A DNA stretch of 64,000 nt from Cordia subcordata (Eukaryota; Streptophyta; Magnoliopsida; Boraginales; Cordiaceae): contig JAPTOF010000005.1 in the NCBI GenBank assembly GCA_028554755.1, positions 18,326,001 to 18,390,000 of the forward strand, read 5' to 3'. Positions within the stretch are counted from its first letter, which is position 1. Each line of letters begins with the position of its first letter. Below, one piece after another: positions 25,223-36,916 of this stretch. The notes beneath the pieces were generated by a model, which worked only from the letters and a program-made list of their open reading frames with translations, searched no databases and was not told the DNA's origin. Both the position numbers and the translations under genes were made by a program.

Positions 25223-26449
25223 TTATATACGACGCTCACGGGGTTGCGGGGGTTGCACAGACCGTTGAAAGCGATGCGGGTCTTTTATTATAATGGGCCA
25301 ATTGTTTTGGTTGCAACACTCTTTACACACTCGTGAATCACGAAATAATTGAGACTTTTTCTTTTTCTTTTTTAGGTATTTACAAGGTTGAAAACTCTTG
25401 GAAATCAATTTTTTCCTTTTCTTCTCTTTTACTTTTTTGTCTTTGTTCTATAAAAAGTTTTAACTTGTAACTTTTGCTTTTTTAAACTTTTTGGGTTCGA
25501 AGATAAAAGAGTAACCTTAATTATAAATAGCTTTTAAGGAGTGAAACAAGTTTTAATCACATAAAAGAGAAATTGAACACAGTAATTTTATAGTGACACT
25601 ATCCAATAGAATGTTTAAAAATAAATATCAAACTTAATTACTAACTAAGTTACAAAACGTCACAACTATATGAGTAGGATTAATCTTTGTAATTCCTCCA
25701 TTTATTAACTTATAAAATGCTAATGTTTTACGTAAAAGGAAAAAGATGAAAACGTAATTAACGTCTAGTTGAATAATAAATGATGAACTTTCCATTTTTT
25801 TCTTTTCCTATTCCTAGTGACGACGGAGGCAGAAGTCATATTACTGAACAATTAATTTAAAGAATATCTCACTCGTAAATATCTCTTGAATGGTAAATAA
25901 TGAATCTTCACTTAATATTAGTAAATTAGGAAATCGTACATTTTCTCCTTCTTGGTTGTTAGAGTAGGGCATTGTTTTCTCTACTTTGATAGGAGTACGA
26001 AAGTTAAGTTAACAACGAATCTTTAAGAAAGCCATAATTGAAACATGTTCCCTGACTACTTTGCGTCAAAATGAAACAGCTATATAAACGTAATGTGCTT
26101 TTAATGGCTTGTCCCTACTTATCTCATGAAACGTAAGAAAGCATTAGCTTGACTGGCCTTACAAGACTATTCAAAATCTCTCAAGTTGATTTACATACTT
26201 TACGCTGAAACGGTGTGCATTTCTAAATTCACGATATGTATCGCACTAGTAAAAAGCGTGGCTTTAAGGTTCTTTCTTCCCTTTAAGATTATTTTTATTC
26301 GTGTCTCAACTCGAACTTGCAAAACAGACAAATATGATTTTGGCTCTTGATTATCTAGATTCGTATGAGCGTAACCATCAATTACTATTTGTTGATTTTG
26401 CTTCTAATAGGTCTTGGTGAAGAAAAAGGGTTTAGAGGCAAGCGTATTA

Positions 26450-28132
26450 ATGTTGGTGTTGCTAACGTTTTTGGTCATCATTATCAGAATCTATCAAACA
26501 AGTATGACATATTCAGGTAGATCAACAGGTAAGGCCTCTCAAACAAAATGTTCACATTGGACACTAGTTAATTCCCAATGTTAGAAAGTTATAATATGAG
26601 CACCTTATATTTGATAAATATTATCATTGGATACTAGATAATTCTCGCTGTGAAAAAAGTTACAATATAAGCACCCCATATTCGATAAAAGTCATCAAAT
26701 TAGTCTCTATCATCATCTCTGTATCAAATTTGGATCAGAGAAAGTCACGAAATTACTTCAATACAGGTATAGATTATTGCGAACATTAATTTATACTACA
26801 GATTACTTCTGAAATACTGGGTATTATTTAAAATCTGATTATCTAAATTTCCCACTTTCAGTTCGTGCAGAAATGGACGAGGCCAGAGATACATTGTGTG
26901 ACCGATCCAATCGTAATTACGACATATGCTCAAGTAATGGCCCAACTATCTTGGACCCCACGACCTCCACTTTGTGGATCTCAAGCCCAAAAAACAGCCC
27001 ACCATTCGTACAAAGAATTAAGCCATACCCGAGAAAATTCGACAAGGTCACAATGGGCTACATCGAAGAAGTGGTTATTATTTCAAGCCCAACAAACCCA
27101 TCATGTACAGCCCACCACAGCTCTCCAGCCCTAGTGTTTACTGTTTCAACCTACACACAAAATTTCTTCCATGACTTTATTGATACATTCATCCCCCTAT
27201 TCGTCACCATCAACACATTTTTCCATGGCCAAGACTTTGTTTTTGTGATCTTACAAGCCCATCAATGGTGGATAAGTAAGTACATGGATTTGTTGCGTGC
27301 GTTTAGTTATCACCCCATCTTAAACTTCGCTAACGAAAATGTCATCCATTGTTTCCCCTCGGCCGTGGTGGGTCTCATGTCACACGGCCCCATGACCATA
27401 GACTCTAAACTAATGCCCGACTCAAAAAATCTCTCCCATTTCCGAGATTTTGTGGAAACAGCGTCTTGCAAAAATGGCCAGACCATTTCGAGGCCTCCAA
27501 GTGTCAGGCCTCGAATGGTCCTGGTTAGCCGTACAGGCAGCGTTGGACGTGTAATACTAAACCAAAATGAAGTACAAAAAGCAGCAGAATTAGCAGGGTT
27601 TGAGGTCATCATATTTGAGCCAACATCTAATACCTCGTTACAAGAATCTTATGAGCTAATCAGTTCTTGCCATGTAGTGATTGGTGTGCATGGAGCTGCA
27701 TTAACACACTTATTTTTTCTTAGGCCTGGAGCCATTCTTGGTCAAATTGTGCCCATTGGTGTGGAGAGAGAAGCAGAGATTTGCTTCGGGAAATGTGCAA
27801 GGGAGTTGAGATTAAAATACATGGAGTATAAGATTGATTTGGAGGAGAGTAGCTTATCAGCCAAGTATGGAAATGATAGCATTGTGGTGAGAAACCCCAT
27901 GTCTCTGCAGAAAAAGGTTTGGTTAGAGAGCAGAAAACATGGTGATCAAGTCCGTTTGGATGTTGGTAAATTCAAGGAGTATTTGAATCTTATGGACATA
28001 TACTTGAAGGAACAAAATGTCAAGTTGAATATTGGTAAATTCAGTGCTTACTTGAAACAAGCACACGCTGAGGCGACATCGTTCATGGGTAGCGTTGGAC
28101 AAGGGTTACGTCACGTAAGACGTGGCCTGTAA
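26450..28132 (+). CDS. GT61 family glycosyltransferase (XAT/MUCI21-like), first tandem copy
   Basis: A predicted Golgi type II membrane enzyme of family GT61 (DUF563), whose characterised plant members add arabinose or xylose to xylan or xylose to N-glycans; the substrate here is not predictable. Exons 26450-26528 and 26862-28132 give 449 residues. The first exon encodes an N-terminal hydrophobic anchor (MLVLLTFLVIII). The catalytic region follows: YDIC, TILDPT, RIKPYPRKF, PALVFTVSTYTQNFFHDF (residues about 115-132) and VHGAALTHLFFLRPG (302-316) then QIVPIG, the family signature. Two features are odd. The usual GGYTGN is STYTQN here, and a C-terminal unit (VRLDVGKFKEYL, 390-401) is repeated (VKLNIGKFSAYL, 413-424). 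An in-frame TAG lies at 26408-26410, just before GTCTTGG, so either ATG 26450 is the start or an unseen upstream exon adds residues. Confidence 0.85.
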
Positions 28133-29340
28133 TATTAACAGATTATTATTGCATTGTAATCAACAGCTTATCTCACGTAAGAGAAAGAGGTGACATGTAA
28201 CATTATTTGTGAATTAGTCAACGGGGTATTACTCTTCAATGACATTCGAGTTCTCCTATCTATGTATAGTTGGCCTGGCAAACCCCGGGGGGGGGGGGGC
28301 TCCAGACAACATTTGCTCTCAGAACAGATTTTAAGTTCTCGTCCAGCAATCTTCAACCTTTGCGGCTGTTTCAGTACTTCAACATTAATATCATCCAGGT
28401 GATAGCTTCTTGTTTCTTACATATATATATATATATATATATATGTTCTTTTTCCTCGGCTTAAACCTTTCAATGACAAGTTTGGTTTTGCTTGTTTAAC
28501 TTCGATCCCTTCCAAATGAGGGGGTTAGACATCTGACTTAATTAGTGCATGGGAGATAATGCGTTCGAACTTCCATGCTAAGCCAATTTCAACCAGTTGG
28601 CACGAAATATCGACTAAACCATATTTAGTGACAAGCAATTTGGTGACAGACGTACGATTTCCGTTCTTAATCTCAATTAATGACGACTTCCTCGTCTGTC
28701 TGCAGTTTTCTAATACTTTTAATTGAGTTGGCCATACACTGTTAGAGTCTCGTCTCCCGTCTTCTTAATTGGTCTTACTGCATTTAGTATATACATTTTA
28801 TGCTACATTTAATGCTCTTAGTCAACCATGTAACGTTCCCAAAAGAACTGATGACTCATAAAACATTAATGATTGTCATCTTTTTCATACGTTAAAGTAA
28901 AGCAGTATCACTTTTTGACAGTTCTCATTCATTGTTCATTGATGAATGATGATATTAGAAAACTTGCCGTAGTCATAATTTTAAGAATTTTAATTTTATT
29001 AATTAATATGCCGATGCCAAGATGAATTTTTCGTAGCATAAATAGGCTTTCCGATTGCTTTAGCTTTATAAAAATGGAGCACATTCAAGTGAAAAAATGG
29101 ATTTTTTTTTCGCCAATTAAATAAAAAATGACTTTTGTTACCTTTTTTTCTTCCTCTAAATCGGAGATAAAGCTAGTTAGATAGTGATTAGGCCAGGGAA
29201 CAATTTAATGCCCATATCTATTTAACACTTGATGTTAATGTCTATCAACTTTCATTAGAGGTGTTTCATTATTAGTTATTATTTTTTTTCCTTCTTTTTT
29301 TTTTTTTTTTAAAAAAAAAGAACCTCAACAGCTGCAATCA
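28133..29340. other. Spacer between the two GT61 genes
   Basis: About 1.2 kb without a coding exon. It holds the 3' end of the first gene and the promoter of the second. Simple repeats include a G12 run at 28288-28299 and an AT run at about 28421-28443. A weak tRNA-B-box-like motif (GCGTTCGAACTTCC near 28561) could be a decayed SINE. Nothing else recognised. Confidence 0.6.
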
Positions 29341-30852
29341 ATGAAGGGATTTGCTTTAGCAATCATAGCTGTCTGTTTGGTGGCCCTTGTATGTGTTTTT
29401 CTTCTTGATGTTACTCTATTATTCTCTTCAACAAAGCATATTCAAGGTAAGGCCAATATAGGATGTATATACATCTATATCCTTACTACAATATTTTTTT
29501 GATGAGTACTATTATATATCAGACATGTTTCGCTTCTATTAAAAAAAAGAAGATTCTTACCATATAAAAAAGCAGTAAAAACGTGCCCGAGTCATGAGTC
29601 ATATAAAGCATTATTGTTTCTCGATTGTTCCTGATCAACCCGTTCAATTTTGCATGTAGATGAGAAAGGTAATCAGCAGTTGAGAAATCTAAAGCCAAGC
29701 AATCTCATCACATGTGATCGCTCACACAAAAGCTATGATCTCTGTTATCTCAACCACACAACAATCTTGGATCCAACGGCAGCAACTTTATCAGTGTTCA
29801 GTTCTTCATCACATCAAGTGGAGAAGATTCGTCCATACCCTCGTAAATGGCAAAGCCCTGTGATGTCTCTCGTTAAGGAGCTTACCCTAAACACATTTTC
29901 ACGCACTAAAACGTGTGATGTCACACACAACATGCCTGCTCTAGTCTTCAGTGCTGGAGGCTACACAGGAAACTTCTTCCATGATTTCTACGATGGTTTC
30001 ATTCCCCTTTTCATTACTGTTAATTCACTCTTCAGTAATCGAAATCTCATTTTGGCTGTCATAAATTGCAAAGATAAGTGGCTGGATAAATATCACGACC
30101 TGCTTCACCAATTCACGACCTACCCAAAAATCATAAATCTTGACCGTAAAACAACAACTCACTGCTTCACATCATCAATCGTAGGGCTGATATCGCACGG
30201 CCTCATGTTCATCGACCCCACATCACTTCCGGGCAAGACCCTAATGGACTTTCACGCACTCCTGAAAACCACATATAGCCAAGGCTACGTAACACCATCC
30301 CAGGAGCCGAAACTCCGCCCCCGGCTAGTGCTGGTGAGCCGACAAATGAATCGGAGGATCTTGAACGAACACGAACTCCGAGAAGCAATTATGGACACAG
30401 GATTTAACGTGGTTGTGTTCGAGGCAAACAGCGAATCATCTCTACGCGAAGCGTACAACATTTTCGAGTCCAGCCATGCAGTGATAGGAGTGCATGGCGC
30501 AGGATTAACGCACGAATTTTTCCTCAGGCCTGGATCAGTGGTGATGCAAATAGTGCCCATTGGGTTCAATTGGCTTGGAGAGATATGCTTTGGGAGGCTG
30601 GCTAGAAGTTTAGGGTTGGAGTATATAGAGTATGACATTGGAGTGCAAGAGAGCAGCTTGGTGGAGAGATATGGAGAAGATAGCATGGAGTTGAATAATC
30701 CAGGAGGTGTTGTGAGAGGGAATTGGTCTAACATGGGCGTGTATCTGATCCAAGATGTGAAGTTGGATTTGATTAGATTCAAAAGTTACTTAAACAAGGC
30801 TTATGAGATGGCTTCCAAATTCATGCTCAGAGAAAGCTTGTCCTTGGAGTAA
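29341..30852 (+). CDS. GT61 family glycosyltransferase (XAT/MUCI21-like), second tandem copy
   Basis: A paralogue of the gene at 26450-28132, about 1.2 kb downstream on the same strand. Exons 29341-29446 and 29660-30852 give 432 residues. The intron falls just after the membrane anchor in phase 1, exactly as in the first copy, which supports tandem duplication. The N-terminus MKGFALAIIAVCLVALVCVF is a typical Golgi signal anchor. The family signature is canonical: TILDPT, KIRPYPRKW, VFSAGGYTGNFFHDFYDG (131-148), VLVSRQMNRR, VHGAGLTHEFFLRPG (313-327) and QIVPIGFNWLGEICFG. The C-terminus has a single VKLDLIRFKSYL unit, unlike the doubled one in the first copy. This copy therefore looks the more likely to keep ancestral activity. 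Family assignment is firm; donor sugar and acceptor are unknown, with xylan decoration the most common role in this clade. Confidence 0.9.
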
Positions 30853-31074
30853 TAATAATTGAAGATTTCAGAATTGTTTTATTAAAAAGGGGACCTTCTT
30901 GATTATTTTGCAGAATTACTAATTGATCTCACCTAATGAGATAATCTTGAATTTGATGGACCAAACTAGCGTTGAGTATAGGAGTGTGTTAATTTTACAC
31001 GAGCGACGCAATCTATACTCACCACAAATTGAGTATAGATCATCCATGAAAGAACCAAAAACTTTTGTCAAGTT

Positions 31075-31372
31075 TTAGGGATTATTTAGTCTAAACATGA
31101 AATTTTTTAGGCATTAAGGTATATGCAACTTTTGATAGTTAGATCATTTAGTTATTGAACTTTTAACGATTTTAAGGGAAATTTTGAGTTTTCAAAAATA
31201 GGAAACTGCATTTAATTTTTTGAAAAAAAAATTAACTTCTTTCGTAATGTAAAAATAGTTCTTGACTTTTATTTAAAAAATTTTAAAAATAGACTGAATA
31301 AGTTAGTTTTAAATTCTAAATTTACGAAAATGCCTCTAAGTGTTCAAAAAGAAATGCGCCAAATAGACCCTA
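31075..31372. mobile_element. Possible small MITE, about 300 bp
   Basis: The left part reads TTTTAGGGATTATTTAGTC; the right end on the minus strand reads CTTTAGGGTCTATTTGGCGC, a short inverted repeat around AGGGNNTATTTNG. The interior is AT-rich and non-coding. Target duplication is ambiguous (TTA against TAA), so this is tentative. Confidence 0.35.
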
Positions 31373-31748
31373 AAGCTTTGCTTATAAGTACTTATACTTG
31401 CTTTTTTGCCCCTTCTAAGCACTTTAGCTATGAGTGTTTTTCTTTTCTTTTCTTTTTCTTTGTCTATTTTTTTTTTGGGCTACAATGAGTGTCTACGTTC
31501 GCTAAAAAAGAAAAAGTAAAAAGAAACACCCCTGCGAACGACGTCGTATAGGATATGAGCAAAGGCTGCGTGCCATGCGGCTCTCACACACACACCTCCA
31601 CTGAACTGTGAGCTTACCAAAATCACCTGAAACTCCACCAACCCCTAATCCTATTAACACCAAAATCTCAAATCTCACCGCCATTTTCATACAGCTTCAC
31701 TACCAAACCCAGAAAAATATATTCAATAAATAAGCCAACAACAACCCC

Positions 31749-31751
<3 letters not shown>

Positions 31752-31786
<35 letters not shown>
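31752..31786 (+). repeat. (GA)n tract in the MinE leader, 9 bp before the ATG
   Basis: About 17 AG/GA units end a few bases before the start codon at 31796. A complementary (CT)10 tract lies just inside intron 1 at 31903-31922. The ACGACGTCGT palindrome near 31539-31548, a bZIP-type site, lies farther upstream in the promoter. Confidence 0.85.
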
Positions 31787-31789
<3 letters not shown>

Positions 31790-31795
31790 AAAAAA

Positions 31796-33072
31796 ATGTC
31801 AGCGTTGTATGGAGATTTCAGAGTCTCTGCAGCTCTTGTGCCTCATCCATCACCACCACGTCGCACCTCGTTTCCCCCTTCCAAGGTTTGACCACTTTTC
31901 AGCTCTCTCTCTCTCTCTCTCTGTTTCTTTAAAGTTTTAATTTTTTAGAATTTTCCATTTTCAAGATTTGTTTATCAAGTTTCTTTACATTTTTTTTTTT
32001 GGGTAATGTAATTATTGGGTATTTCACGTTTTCCAAGATTCTTGGAATGGTAGTGAGCGTAGAGTAGAATTTACGGATTGGTGGGAGTTTCGTGCACCTC
32101 ATGTCATTTATAATTTTTCGGGTATCTGTAGGATCTGATTTTGGTGAATTGGTTGTGTTAATTAAGTGCTTTTTTAGTCTATGCATTATGGTTGGTTGGT
32201 TATTGTATGCATTTTAAAAAAAAAAGGATTATAAAAGAAGAGCAAAGAGAAAAAGATGAGCTTTTGTTGACCGTGCTGTTCTTGTGTTATGAGGCCTTAT
32301 AATTAGGACCAACAATTGCAGTGGGTGGGTTTGACACAGGTGCCAAATTGATGCAAGAAAGTCTTATATACTTGATTATGTTATTCATGTAATGTGCACA
32401 AATTGCTCGTCAATGTATTTTTAGGTGTATTTTTGTACATTTTTCGTCATTGTTGCTGTTTTTACAAGCTTATGCCATCTGTCCCGGGTCAGTTTCATGG
32501 ATATGTTTGTATGGTTGATAGTACCACTATCATAAGAGCTTGGACAGGATGAGAATGAATGAGACATTTCAGAGTTGGCATCGCTGTGCCTACACTAAAA
32601 AGATGGTTCATAGAGATCTAATCTAAGCTTAGGAGCTTATTATTGACTGATTTAATCCCGTAACTAGCTTGTGGTGTGACTTCCTGGTTTACCCTATGCT
32701 TTTCTCTTTCTGCTAGTTTCTCGAGTTGTTGCTCAATAGTGATGGTCAAAAGTCTGAGTGCTGTTTATGATCTCCAAATGAGGCTAATGTTAAGAAGATT
32801 GATGTATTGTTTAAGCTGAAAGCATCTAACATTAGGTTCGAGTGGCAAAGCCATCCATCTTAGTTCTTAATATGTGATGGAAGCAGCATAACTTGTGCCA
32901 ATGAAGTCAATGGCAGCTGATACTGGTTGATTAGATGGAGTCTTATTCAAGTGAACATATTCTTGTTTGTCGGATGAAGTCATGAATTATTTCCTTCCTA
33001 TTTGCTCAAAACTGCTAGGGCTTGAAGAAACATTAATCGTGTAAATCTTTCTCATCTTATATTCCTCAGAAG

Positions 33073-33116
<44 letters not shown>

Positions 33117-34433
33117 ATTGCCATCTCTTAGTAACATGCTTGTGAATTATCCACTCTTTGTTAACACTAATTTGTTGTTACTTTCTTTAAATAAAGACCT
33201 CTGTTCTTGTTCACACAAAACTCCTATCTATCTCTCACCCCGTCAGTCTGTGTGGTATTTCAGTCTTATACTCAAGAATAGTATTTGATGATCCTCGTAG
33301 CCGGTGTTTTGCATGTGACATGGTGTTATAACACTAGTCAGTTTCTTTATAAAATCGAAGTTGCAGTCATCTTATGACTCCACGTATGATTTACATTTTT
33401 AAGCAGATAGCAAGTTTAAGGTGCATGTATGTTCAATTCTAATTGTTAACACATGCACTCTGGCTATTTTCCTTTGTGATTGTTGTATTTGAGGTGGAAG
33501 TTTACTTTTCTTTCATGGAAATTAAGTTATTGTGGTTTTGGATCTCTGGCTCTTTCGTTTGGTTTCTGAGTAAACAAGCAAACCTGCACCTTGTCCTTAT
33601 TGTCGTGCTGCGATAATTGTAAATTTTCACGCATGCTATATGTAAGAGAGACTTCAGATATAATTATTTTCTACAGTAAAAAAGGATTTGTAAATCATTG
33701 AACTTACTAATTCAGATAATATCTGTAAAGAAAGCTAGTCAAGGTTTCAACTGATTATGTAATTTTCGTACCATTTCGGACAACATAACCCTGTTATTGA
33801 AGTTGACAATGTGCTAAATTGCAGGTAGAGTGTAGTGTTTTCCTTAATGGAGGGACTGGCTTTGAGGGGACACCTAAATGGTCTCATGCATTTGTTGAAA
33901 GCCAACAGATTCGCTGCCATTACAGACGGCCTCTTGGAGTCCTTGGTGAATCTAATTTTCCCCCAAAATCCGTTAGCCAAGATGTCAATGGCTTGCTCCT
34001 TAATGCAGTTAACATGAAATTTTTTGAGCGGTTAAACTTGGCCTGGAAGATATTATTTCCATCAGCTACAACAAGAAGGAACTCTAACGCGATGATTGCC
34101 AAGCAACGGTTGAAGATGATCCTCTTCTCTGATAGATGTGCTGTCAGCGATGAAGCAAAAGAGAAGATCGTAAAGAGCATTGTGAGCACTCTATCGGATT
34201 TTGTGGAGATAGAATCACAGGACAAAGTTCAACTGAGTGTCTCCACAGAACCAGACATCGGGACTATCTGCTCTGTTACAGTGCCAGTTCGACGTGTGAA
34301 ACCAGAATACCTGGACGAGGATGAAGTTGGAGCTATTACAAATATCGAGTACAAGGACACCGGAGAAAGCTCCAGTGCTGTTGATGTCAAGTTCGATTTC
34401 TACATTCCAAATGAAAATTTCAGCGAATTTTAG
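31796..34433 (+). CDS. MINE1: Plastid division topological specificity factor MinE
   Basis: A nuclear-encoded chloroplast homologue of bacterial MinE, which with MinD positions the FtsZ ring so that plastids divide at the middle. Exon 1 (31796-31885) encodes 30 residues rich in Ser, Pro and Arg, part of a transit peptide. After a 1939-bp intron, exon 2 (33825-34433) encodes the rest, 232 residues in all; the Arabidopsis protein is about 229. The MinE segment runs from about residue 96 (FFERLNLAWKILFPS) through AKQRLKMILFSDR (residues 122-134), the amphipathic MinD-contact helix, to the dimerisation region with VQLSVSTEPDIGTICSVTVP (166-184). A plant-type acidic extension ends NENFSEF. The start is the only ATG before the conserved exon and sits just after a GA repeat. 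Intron 1 holds a (CT)10 tract at its start and an (AT)20 microsatellite at 33077-33116. Identification is firm. Confidence 0.95.
33077..33116. repeat. (AT)20 microsatellite in MinE intron 1
   Basis: A pure alternating AT tract of about 40 bp in the long intron of the MinE gene. It has no coding effect and is likely length-polymorphic. Confidence 0.95.
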
Positions 34434-34908
34434 TCCGAGAGAAGGTAATGCCTAGGGAGACTGATAAAGAGAGAATGCAACAAATGTATTGTTTCCCAAC
34501 TTCTTCCTTTTTGTTTCTTCTTTTTCCAATTTAATTTGCTAATAGCTAGCGCCTGCTTGGAAATCTTGATAGATCTTGTAGGTTTGTATATATCTGGAAC
34601 TCTTAATTGCTTGAAGATTTTCTAATTGTAAGAATTTGAAATTTTATATGAATTTGCAGTAAGGTTGCCTCATGCATTTGTTGCTCAGGTTGTGCATGTG
34701 TGTATCCACTTCTCCAGGTGGTTACTCTTTGAAAGAAAGATTCATTAGTATATAATTAAGAAATTAAATAAATAGTCTGTAAATTTGCTAGTAGTTCAAC
34801 TTGAGTTATTTATCTCTGTCTCCCTATATACGGGATACATAAGCATCAAAAGATGTTTATAAGCACTAATTATTTATAAGCATGTTCAAATGAGCAAAGT
34901 GGTTTAGA

Positions 34909-35653
34909 GCTTGTTCGGCAAATTTAGCTGTTGCAGTAGCTGATAGTTGTTTGGGTAGCTGATAGATGTTGTATTTTAACTGTTAGCGGATAGTTGTTTA
35001 ACTAAGTGATTGAACAAAATGTGTTCGGTAAAATTAGCTGTTAGATTAGCTGATGAATATTAAATGACGTAGAAGGACATTAATATCTTGTTGTTATTAT
35101 TATTATTATTATTGTTATTATGATAATTGTAATTACTATTACTATTATAGGAATAAGATAAAATATTTCATAATTAGATATTTATTCTCATAATTATATT
35201 TTAATATTAAAGTATAACTAATTTTTTGCTAAACATTTATATCAATATTACAAAAATTAATTTAAATAGATTCAAAATAATTTTGTAAAAAAAAAGGTAC
35301 TAATAAAACTTATGCTTTTAGTAATGTTGATTATATAGAAATTGAAATTCATTTTTATATTATTTCTTATTTATATTTGTGGAAGAAAAGGTAAAAATAT
35401 AGAGAGAGATTGGAGCAAGAATAGAAAAATCAAAAAATGCAAAAAGGGTAGAATTGTCAAAAAAAACATGAAAAGCTAAAAGCTACCTAAAATGTTAAAA
35501 TTTTTAGCTTTTGAGAAATGCTAGTTAAAACGCTAAAAGCTACCTAAAAAGCTACTTGAAACGCTAGTTTACCGAACAACAATAATTTAACAAAATAGCG
35601 TTTTGACTGATCAAAACGCTAAACGCTACTTGAAAAGTTGTTGCCGAACACGT
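34909..35653 (-). mobile_element. Nonautonomous hAT-like element, copy C (about 745 bp, inverted)
   Basis: Third copy of the family at 11279-11988 and 14103-14894, in the opposite orientation and about 480 bp downstream of the MinE stop codon. Its plus-strand left end GCTTGTTCGGCAAATTTAGC corresponds to the right end of copies A and B. Its right end TTGCCGAACACGT corresponds to their left end. It resembles copy A closely along its length by eye, including the subterminal AGCGTTTCAAGTAGC and CTGATAGTTGTTTGGGTAG units. Target duplications are not clear. Confidence 0.75.
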
Positions 35654-36900
35654 ACTTAACAAGTTCTGAACCATCCAGCCAAGCTCAAAATGAAGTTTCC
35701 ATTTTCTAAATTCACAAATATAAAAATTGCATTCAACCTTATTTTGGTAATTCACAAAATCCATCTTTAAACATCAATTTTACCAAACAAATTTTGCTTA
35801 ACCCTCCCGAACAAAACAGCCACTCAACGTTTCAAAATATTTTCTACCAATTTCGAAAAGAAAAGAATATTCTTATTCGCTTTCAAAAATCGGGTGGGGT
35901 AATTGCGTAATCAATTACCGATCTCTGTGAAAAAAATTTAAAGTTTGACTTTTTAGCACGGAAAATATTATATATATATATATATGACTACATCATTATA
36001 TCACTAAATTTAAAAACGTAAACTTGGTTAGATTGAGATATTTATATATTTATACATGTGATAGATTAACAAATTTATATCACTAAATTTAGGTGTTTTC
36101 ACATCATACCTTTTTCTTTTGTTCCAAAAAGACTTTAGTCCACCATCTTTTATTTGTACAAAAATTTTCATAATCAAATTTATTCAAAATGAGGTGTTGA
36201 GATTTTAATTTTTTTTAAAAATGAATAACAAGAGTAACAAATTTTGTATTTCTAATATAAATGTACCTCTACTTGCTTTGTAGTAAAATTAAAATTATTT
36301 TTAGAAATAGAATATATGATTTTATATATAGATTTGTAATATAACATTTTCATATACATGTTATAGTATTTTTAACTATCATTTTTAAAAGAAAAAAATA
36401 GTTAATATTTTATTAAATATTAAATGTACGTAAGTCTATACTTCTACTACATTTGAATTAATTTTATTTGTTTAGTCTAAATAAAATTTTATCCTGTTCA
36501 ATTTAAAATCAGTTATTAGCTAATTTGTCTAACAATAACAAATGGGTCATACTAACTTGAGTTTTATTAGATAGATATTTTTAAAACTTATTATTTTTTG
36601 TAATCAATTATTTTAGGACATGTTATATTTTCATTTAATATATGTTATTATTTAAAAATATATTTTTCATTGTGTTTACTATTTTACTTTTATAAATTTT
36701 TTACTTTTTATATTTAAAAATTATTTCTACATTCTAAAAAGATCATCTCGCGAGTCAAATAACATAAATTTAGTTGGATAAACAGAAAAGAATATACCCT
36801 GTGCAATATGCTGCAGCATTTGCCTTTTCATAAGTACAGCGTCGTTTTGACGCAAACCCAGAAAAAGTCGAAGAAAAAAACATCCTACCGTTGACGTCTC
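35654..36900. other. AT-rich spacer upstream of eIF5A
   Basis: About 1.2 kb of AT-rich DNA with no coding exon or recognisable element, apart from a short TA run near 35968-35983. The eIF5A promoter motifs start at about 36917. Confidence 0.6.
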
Positions 36901-36916
36901 AATTTCAAAATCCAAA

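Larger units (their letters stand above)
7981..26449. other. Gene-poor AT-rich region with many small transposons
   Basis: No convincing gene lies in these 18 kb. ORFs are short, lie in AT-rich DNA and have no recognisable motifs. Elements I can support are listed separately (hAT-like elements, a palindromic MITE, Tourist-like MITEs, a SINE and short retroposon insertions). Long poly-A and poly-T runs are frequent (for example 15335-15351, 16264-16280, 20739-20759, 24299-24317). The remainder is low-complexity AT-rich sequence in which I see nothing specific. Confidence 0.7.

Noticed and set aside
28540..28580. B-box-like GCGTTCGAACTTCC as a tRNA gene or SINE
   Set aside because: No cloverleaf, no matching A-box at the right distance and no target duplication were seen.
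30285..30782. 165-residue antisense ORF under the second GT61 gene
   Set aside because: It is a shadow of a well-supported coding exon on the other strand.
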